A stretch of DNA of 64,000 nucleotides from Xanthostigma xanthostigma (lineage: Eukaryota > Arthropoda > Insecta > Raphidioptera > Raphidiidae). A program made the translations under genes and the position numbers. The notes under the pieces are model-generated. The model ran no database searches. It was not told the origin of the DNA and saw nothing but the letters and a program-made list of their open reading frames with translations. Of the stretch, positions 57,425-64,000 are shown piece by piece (position 1 is the stretch's first letter; the number at the start of each line of letters is the position of its first letter). The DNA is taken from positions 4,030,001-4,094,000 of the forward strand of contig OY754472.1 of NCBI GenBank assembly GCA_963575645.1. Reading direction: 5' to 3'.

Positions 57425-58100
57425 GGAGGGTAGAGGTTAAGGAGAACCTCTCTGTGTACGAAAAAGTGTCCATCAAAAAGCGTTGAATTAGGGGATCGCC
57501 ACTGTCGCAAATGGTAAATTTTAAAGCAAGCGAATGAAGGGCAACAATTATTATTAGAGTACAATAGAAAAGTAAACGAGGAAAGAAGACTTTCCGCTTT
57601 TTATGGCGCATTTTTCGAAAGTAAAACAATACATAAAAAAACAATAGGATATAAAATTAATTTTTGATTTAAATGCCATTTTTGAACGTGCTATTATGCA
57701 TTTAGTAGTAAATAAACGATTATACTGATATGGATAAACTATAAAATGACTAAAAAATATTAGTAAAAGCTAACAAAAATTTTATCACTCTCGATACTAT
57801 CTCACAGCAGGTTTTTAGGTTATACCTATTTATTAAATTATTTTGGACTACGTAAACAGTTCAGATTTTATATAGGTACTGCAGTGTTATTAACGACTCT
57901 AAACATTAAAAATACTAAATTTTCCAACCCAGCGCACTTCAATTCGTTTATAACTGCTATTTCGGGTAAACAACTGCTAAGTTCATTTTATAATCGGATG
58001 CAGCGCTAGCGCCATTCCGGACGATTTTTGAACTGTTATTTACAGCATTTAGATTGACACTTTTTCAACTTACCTCTCATATAAGATAGTCTGTACTTAC
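57425..58100 (+). mobile_element. YTR element copy 1
   Basis: Starts TATGGAGGGTAGAGGTTAAG and ends with ATATAAGATAGTC and a decayed terminal repeat. It is alignable along its whole length with 63046-63659. No protein coding. Confidence 0.8.
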
Positions 58101-58379
58101 ATTTTACAATCGTATTCATGGTGGCACGTTGTTATGCACAAGAAAACGCAACAATTTGTCAACTAGTCGCAATGTTCTGAGAGTCCGAGTCTGTCTCTGC
58201 AATCAAGAGAGGCATCTACTTGCGCGCATCAATGGCATTATTCTGCAACAGATTTTATTGTGTCGAGGCAGAGGAGGACAGTATTGTGTTTCTCGTTGCT
58301 TGTTTAAGTTTAAAATTACTCGCCTCGCGACGTATCTCAATATTACGTAGGTACTAATATTAAAATTGGTAGGATCGAG
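58101..58379. other. Unassigned DNA
   Basis: Frames at 58129-58350 without a domain. Confidence 0.35.
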
Positions 58380-58600
58380 GGTGTGGCTTAATCCGCGAAA
58401 AAAAATCCAGCCAATTGGGCGACGGAACCATTTCAACTTCAAAATGTTGACATTAATTGATATAGTACCTATAATAAAAAGAATAAAATTTCTGATATCG
58501 CGTGAGATGACGCGGGTAATGGCTAGTATTCAATATGATATTTGCTATTCGTCGCCATGGTTACTTATCATAATATGTTTTTAAAACGTAAATGGCAAAC
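58380..58600 (+). repeat. DREP copy, short
   Basis: AATCCAGCCAATTGGGCGAC through TGATATCGCGTGAGATGACG, the CTAG at 58523-58526 and TATTCAATATGATATTTGCT match 36300-36450. Confidence 0.75.
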
Positions 58601-59741
58601 CTTTAACTTTCAAAAAATTAAGATAGGTACCTACTTTCAATGTAAACATTGTGTGTTTTTTTAATAAAAAAAATCCTTAATGAAACACCCTATATCTACC
58701 TACATCAAAGATAAACTGGTCCAAAATGGGCTCAAAAGCTTACGACGCATCTTTTAAACTTTTTGATTCATGGTGCAAAACTTTTCGATTACAATGCAGT
58801 CTTCATATTTTCTAGAAAAGTGGAAGTTATAAAACTTGGAAGTCGTAATTTTCATTTGAAAGTCTCGTCTTCTTAATGCTGTTTTGTTTAAGTTTTGCGT
58901 TTCTTCGTGCGCCGTTTGAGTGTGCATAAAGGTCGATTTTGAAAATCCGATTTATTTTATGTTAGCTTTCGTCTTCAAAAAATTAATCATACTGTAACAA
59001 AACTGTTCTAGTTTCGCGCTGGAAAATATTTATTTCGCGCACTGTTTATTTACACAGTTCATTTATCTCGGCAGTTACCTCAGTACTGTTCACGATACTG
59101 ACTGTCAATTTTATGTTACAACCATTTGTCGATTGTTAACTCGATGAAGCACAATGTATGACTGCCTGTCTACTGAACTATCCCGTGGTATATATATGCG
59201 CTGGATAGTTCTTTCTTTTTCTTGAGTTCATTGTTGTCTGAAATTTGGCAACAAAACCATTTTTACCTACGCATATTGTTATTGTTTGAACAACCAAGCC
59301 GATTGTTATTTCACAACAATCCGTGTGCATTGTTAGAATGACGAGCCGATTGTTGTCTCACGAAATTCTTTGTCGTCCTAACGGGGAGCGTGTAACAATA
59401 CGTAGTCCCCCCATACCCTTTGAGTATTATTTCTTAAAGGGTTACAGTAAGCCAAAGCAGTTTGGGAATGTCTGATCTAGGTCATACAATAAGTATTTTC
59501 GATACATTCGTGGCGCATTTTGATGCTATAAAAACTGGTCATACATGACCCGTGCGATATGGGGCAGTGGGCGTTGGCATCGGCTTACAAACCGTGTCAT
59601 ACTGCGGACTGTTTCCGCAGTAAGGTACCAACTACCAATATTGAGGATAGTGTAATACGTAATATGGGTACCACCTATGTTCTCTCTATGTACATTTTAT
59701 TGGTACGGTCTAGAATTATCCTTGACCCAAAATAACAGTCT
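58601..59741. other. Unassigned DNA
   Basis: Moderately GC-rich around 59380-59640, with a hairpin TGCGGA/TTCCGCA near 59605. No frame with a domain. It could be unique host DNA. Confidence 0.4.
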
Positions 59742-59826
59742 GGTCATATTCACCGAACATAAATAATTATTTATTCGGTTCATTTTTTCTTCTTCCGAAT
59801 AAATCATATATATTAATACGCTAAGG

Positions 59827-60315
59827 CAGCGGTTCTCAAACTTTTTTGGTGACGGAACCCTTTTGGAAAGCGAAATACTTGACGGAACCCTCCAATAAAA
59901 CAAAAATGTCTTTATGTGCATTCTTTAAGCATAATACGAGTAGGTACAATGTAACAGTTACTTATTAAAAAAAATCTAAAGGGAGGTATTGTTTTTTTTT
60001 TTTTTTTTTTTTTTTAATTGAAAATAATTAATGTTAACACATTCAAACATTAAATAATAATAATTTTATTAACTATTCCAGTATACGAAATCAAAATGTC
60101 GTTTAAAATTTTCTTTTAAATAGGCATGAACGTTGTTTTCTTGCTGGCTGATCAGCTCGCACTGCTTCTTTTGTCGGCGTGCGTATAGCATAATATTTTT
60201 TATTATTATGGTATACGCAATATTCTTTTTTAATATTTTTCTAAATTCTTATGGAACCCCCACAGGGGTTTCGCGGAACCCTAGGGTTCCGCGGAGCACA
60301 CTTTGAGAATGGCTG
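59827..60315. mobile_element. hAT-type MITE 4, inside HelA copy 3
   Basis: The ends CAGCGGTTCTCAAACT and AGTGTGCTCC...-side CACTTTGAGAATGGCTG are inverted, and the 8-bp duplication CGCTAAGG (59819-59826 and 60316-60323) is perfect. The interior has a T tract and CGGAACCC/GGGTTCCG repeats at both ends. No transposase. Confidence 0.92.
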
Positions 60316-60454
60316 CGCTAAGGTTTAAGATGTTTGCCTCCCTTTTTAGAAAAAAACCACACAATTTCTCCACATAAATTATATATCATTTTACAGATAA
60401 TTGCTTGCTCTACTGACATCGACAACTAAAAAATTTATTATTGCTTTTGTTTTT

Positions 60455-60702
60455 GACGTGATAACGTCTTATAAATTGATGAAACACCAGCTGCACGCAC
60501 GAAAAAGTGTAACGTTCCGTAACGTTCCATAACATCTTATAAATTATTGAAACACCAGCTGCACGCACGAAAAAGTGTAACGTTCCGCCTGACCCTGTGC
60601 GTGCAAGCGAGAGCGCAGTAATGTATTATTAAATATGATATTCGAGCGGAATACGTTATCACGTAAAACTATCGTCCGTAAACCGACTTTACAGACAATC
60701 AA
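60455..60702 (+). mobile_element. HIN1 copy 9, inside HelA copy 3
   Basis: GACGTGATAACGTC to the stem-loop and CAATCAA, T runs outside. The 5' third (ATAAATTGATGAAACACC through AAGTGTAACGTTCCG) is duplicated within the element. HelA copies 1 and 2 show the unoccupied site GCTTTTGTTTTTG. Confidence 0.92.
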
Positions 60703-61695
60703 TTTTGTAAATTAATTAATTAACAGCAACGCTGAACAGCGTCTTCCATCTGATGGCTTTAATTTTGAAACAACGTCAACACTTCGATCTGTCATCTGAC
60801 CTTAATATTGTAAATACTGCATACTGCCATCTGACGGGCAACGCTGAACAACGCTTTTGCTACTTGCGCCTCTATATGACAATTTTAGTAAAATATTTCT
60901 TTTACAACAAAAAGAAGAACGTTATAATTATAACGTTCTTCAGAGTGCAAAATTAGAAACGAATTGAATACCTGCAATCATATTTAAAAAATAATTTCGT
61001 AAAGTGATAATTATTATACTTATTTAGTGCGAATAATTCGCACAGGTCACGCTAGTAGCCAAATAATTCAATTCACAAAACATAATTATGTTTACTGCAG
61101 GTACTGTACGAATTTTAAATGATCTATGGAACGTACAGAAGAGCGCACACGCATTTTATATTAGTAAAAGGTAATGATCCTGGAACCGCTTCTATGCAAT
61201 AAGGGGCACAATGGTACATATCGGCGACTTTTCGTCCTTTCCCCACCGGTCTTCATAAATCTATTCTGTCTTACTTCGAGGATATAAATATTTATTCGCC
61301 TGAAATTACCGCCACATAGATCATAACTCCTAACCTATAAAACGTGGAGTATTATATCTACAGTTTGCTCTTGTGAATTTATTTATGTGTCGTTTATTAA
61401 CCTTTTGTGAAGTGTACAGTTGTAAAACATTAAAGTTAGTGGAAGTTTTGTGTGCAATTGGGTTAGGATAAAACATTATTAGTTTGTGAAACTTTTTTTT
61501 TGACGTTTACACTAACGCCATCGATCGGATTTTGGATGAACGTCAAAATATTCAACAAAAAGAGCAAGGAGTATAGTGCAGTGTATATTTATTCTTTAAC
61601 TTTTCTACCTGATTTTTGCTTGATGAATTGAAAGTAAATTTTATTCTAACTAATAAATTTGTACAAGATTAACTTCTATCTTTAATAGTGTTTGG

Positions 61696-62189
61696 TTGCG
61701 TCGCTTTTCTTTAATTTTGTTGCTCGTTCAGTCCACAGTTAGCGCTGCGATCGTTTCAATTGTCCCCACTATCTATACTCTGCACTCGGCCGATATCAAA
61801 CCGACCGTCGCATAGTTCGGTGACGCACCGTCAGCGGCGCTGTTTGTATGCGGATCTTTAATATAATTTTTAACCTGCATCTTTTAAATGACATCGTAAA
61901 ATAAGCCTCACACTTCTTTGTTACTTTACACCACCTGCGCTCCACTAAAACATCACACATACATAGTTCCATGTAGTTCCGTGTACCTACTGCAGCTATA
62001 TGTGTTTTGTATACCCATGCATAATTGAGTGCATTTTTGAAGTTAAACTTCTTTTGAAACGGTAGGATGATATTGATTAATGAGATTGAAAATGTATCGA
62101 ACGTGTCGCGATGTACTTTTACTAAAAAGAACTATCGCACTTGCTTTTTGAAAACTCACATATCAACACGATTGGCGTAGCGCTTTATA
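61696..62189. other. Unassigned DNA
   Basis: Slightly GC-rich around 61740-61850. Nothing recognised. Confidence 0.4.
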
Positions 62190-62197
62190 CTCTAAAC

Positions 62198-62734
62198 CAG
62201 AGGTTCCCAAACTTTTTTGGCTCGTAGACCACTTGCCATGTTTTTCGGTTTTGGGTAGACCCCCTGCTTATCTGATATTGATTTTTTGCAAATTCATTAA
62301 TTTTAAATGTATTTTTGACAGCCGGTATAGTGCTACTCACTTTGAACGATTTAAATTTATAATGGTAGTGAAATGTAGTGTGAAATGTTTAGTTTTATAC
62401 ATTTATTAATTGGATTCAAATTAAACGAATCAAATTAAAATTTACTTTCTGTTACAAAAAATAACTAAGCAAAAAGTAAATGCTTTTAGTGTGAGGGATG
62501 AACCTGATGCTTTAATAATAAATTTTCAACATTTGGCATCAATTTAGGTAGATTTAATCTTAAATCTCTTCGGTTAACTATGTCCAGTTTGTTTCTTTTT
62601 TTGTTAGGAGATTCACTATCGTTGACCCCCATTTTAATTTCATGGACCTCCAATTTTTTTTCCTGCTGACATGGACCCCTTGCAAGTTGTCGTCGACCCC
62701 TGAGGGTCGATATAGACCACTTTGGGAATAACTG
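62198..62734. mobile_element. hAT-type MITE 5
   Basis: The ends CAGAGGTTCCCAAACTT and CACTTTGGGAATAACTG are inverted. The 8-bp duplication CTCTAAAC (62190-62197 and 62735-62742) is perfect. GTAGACC/GGTC blocks (CTCGTAGACCAC, TCGACCCCTGAGGGTCG) repeat near the ends. Non-coding, 537 bp. Confidence 0.93.
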
Positions 62735-62742
62735 CTCTAAAC

Positions 62743-63045
62743 TCTAAAGGCAAACACTGACTGTGTCAAATTCTTGGGAATGTAGATCATAACCATCCCG
62801 ATCTTTACTTATCGAGTTTTCTAATGAAATTTGAATTTTGATAATATACTGTATTAATAACGAAAAAATGATTTGGTTGCCATTCCATTTCTTGGCACAG
62901 CTATTTTTAATAAAAAATTAAAGCTGTTAATTTTATTTCTGAAATGTAGTTATCGAGTTTTCAGCTATATTTATTACCAATCGAAAGTAAAATATGTAGG
63001 TACATAAAATGCCAAAGTTTGGTCGACATTTTGATTCCTGGATAT
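62743..63045. other. Unassigned DNA
   Basis: Nothing recognised. Confidence 0.4.
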
Positions 63046-63659
63046 GGAGAGTAGAGGTTAAGGAGAACCATCTCTGTGTACGAAAAAGTGTCCGTCAAAA
63101 AGCGTTAAATTAGGAGACCGCCACTGTCGCAAAAGGGTAAATTTTAAAGCAAGCGTATGGAGGGCAAAAATTATTAGAGTAGGATAGAAAAGTAAACGAG
63201 AAAAGAAGAATTTCCGCTTTTCTATGACGCACTTTTAGAAAGTAAAACAATATGATATAAAATTAATTTTTGATTTAAGTGTCATTTTTAAACATGCTGA
63301 TATGAATAAACTATAAAATGACTAAAAAATATTAGTATAAAAGCTAATAAAAATTAAATCACTCTCGATAGTATCTAACAGCAGGTTTTTAGGTTATATT
63401 TATTAAATTATTTTGGACTACTTAAACAGTTTAGATTTTATATACTGCAGTGTTATTAACGACGCTAATCATTAAAAATACTACATTTTCCAACTCAGCG
63501 CACTTCAATTCGTTTATAACTGCCATGGAGGGTAAACAACTGCTAAATTCATTTTATACTCGAATGCAGCACTAGCGCCATTCCGGACGATTTTTGAACT
63601 GTTATTTACAGCATTTAACTTATCTCGTATATAAGATAGTCCTCCTAACCTCTACCCTC
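63046..63659 (+). mobile_element. YTR element copy 2
   Basis: The left end GGAGAGTAGAGGTTAAGGAG and right end CTCCTAACCTCTACCCTCG are inverted. ATTCCTGG stands just outside both ends (about 63035-63042 and 63663-63670), a possible 8-bp target duplication if the element starts a few bases earlier. It is aligned with 57425-58100 and has no coding region. Confidence 0.8.
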
Positions 63660-63757
63660 GTTATTCCTGGCATAAAACCACGTAGACAGGCACCTTCGAA
63701 TTAGTATTTTGCAGTTATAAGGTTTTCTATATTATCACATATTATGAAGGTGTAGAT

Positions 63758-64000
63758 CAGTGATTCCCAAAGTGGTCTATATCGAAATGAAAATGGAGGT
63801 CAACGATAGTGGATCTCCTAACAGAAAAAGAAACAAACTGGACATCGTTAACAGAAGAGATTTAAGATTAAATCTAACTAAATTGATGCCAAATGTTGAA
63901 AATTTATTGTTAAAGCATCAGGTTCATCCCTCACACTAAAAGCATTTATTTTTTGCTTAGTTATTTTATGTAACAGAAAGTAAATTTTAATTTGAATCTA
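63758..64000. mobile_element. hAT-type MITE 5 relative, reverse orientation, cut by window end
   Basis: Starts CAGTGATTCCCAAAGTGGTC and continues with the complement of the 62.2-62.7 kb element (GTGGATCTCCTAACA, GCATCAGGTTCATCCCTCAC). Relative to that copy it lacks the region with the GACCCCTGAGGGTC block. The far end lies outside the window. Confidence 0.85.

Larger units (their letters stand above)
59804..61055 (+). mobile_element. Helitron HelA copy 3, itself interrupted
   Basis: Starts TCATATATATTAATACGC after A and ends GTGCGAA/TTCGCAC stem, CTAG before T. Without its two insertions it is close to copy 2 in length. The 68-bp-type region is reduced to one unit. Confidence 0.9.
59742..61695 (+). 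mobile_element. CAT family copy 5, host of a nested insertion
   Basis: The left end TCATATTCACCGAACATAA and the sequence to 59803 continue at 61056 after a HelA Helitron. Compared with copy 3 the join reads CCGAATAAA|TAGCC against CCGAATAAATAACG. A further unmatched 150-bp piece (about 61104-61254) splits GCAGGTATAAATC. The right end decays at TAATAGTGTTTGG. Confidence 0.82.

Noticed and set aside
1..64000. CRISPR array or prokaryotic operon
   Set aside because: Tandem arrays here have no spacer-repeat alternation, and there is no gene packing or ribosome-binding pattern.

Overview
This is a stretch of nuclear DNA from an insect, most likely a moth or butterfly. It is AT-rich and has no operon-like gene packing. 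No complete protein-coding gene was recognised. It carries several signatures I associate with lepidopteran repeats: Helitrons beginning TCTATACTAATA and ending CTAG with a T after them, an old repeat with a GGACGGACGGACAGCGGAGG block, and a tRNA-derived SINE. The species cannot be named from the sequence.

Almost everything recognisable is a transposable element or its remains. Small open frames are scattered everywhere, but nearly all fall inside repeats. The main families are named here for convenience. HIN1 has nine copies with T-run insertion sites, asymmetric terminal inverted repeats and a 3' stem-loop, and fits the Helentron/HINE plan. HelA has three Helitrons with precise A|T insertion; HelB has several shorter Helitrons or Helitron ends. 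Five complete hAT-type elements carry perfect 8-bp target duplications, and a sixth is cut by the window end. Two TTAA-flanked elements are present, plus one TA-flanked element, two pogo-like elements and eight copies of a CCATATTCACCGAAC-ended family (CAT). GCM is a MITE-like family carrying CRE, E-box and CCAAT motifs. Smaller families are YTR, RREP, ZREP and DREP. There are also three SINE copies and four degraded non-LTR retrotransposon pieces.

Layout. 1-5.1 kb: tandem duplication, HIN1, a LINE tail, one possible host exon, a TTAA element, a hAT and a GC-rich island. 5.1-17 kb: two HelA copies in opposite orientation enclosing hAT, HIN1, minisatellites, SINEs and a pogo-like element. 17-31 kb: LINE, HIN1, CAT and GCM copies, several tandem arrays, a frameshifted THAP-domain fragment and fold-backs. 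31-40 kb: CAT, HIN1, a SINE, a 0.67-kb palindrome and an R1-like retrotransposon fragment. 40-48 kb: a Helitron holding two other elements, a pogo-like element holding CAT, GCM copies, and a 1.5-kb fold-back split by HIN1. 48-64 kb: GCM, fold-backs, TTAA, CAT, YTR and hAT copies, ending in a nest of CAT > HelA > (hAT and HIN1).

Because uninterrupted relatives lie in the same window, several insertions can be read against an empty site, giving exact boundaries and a relative order of events. The most notable items are the HIN1 family, the nests, the long palindromes (possible hairpin-RNA sources), and the promoter-like motifs conserved in GCM. The only candidates for non-transposon coding sequence are a 180-bp exon-like stretch (2134-2313) and the THAP fragment (28307-28432).
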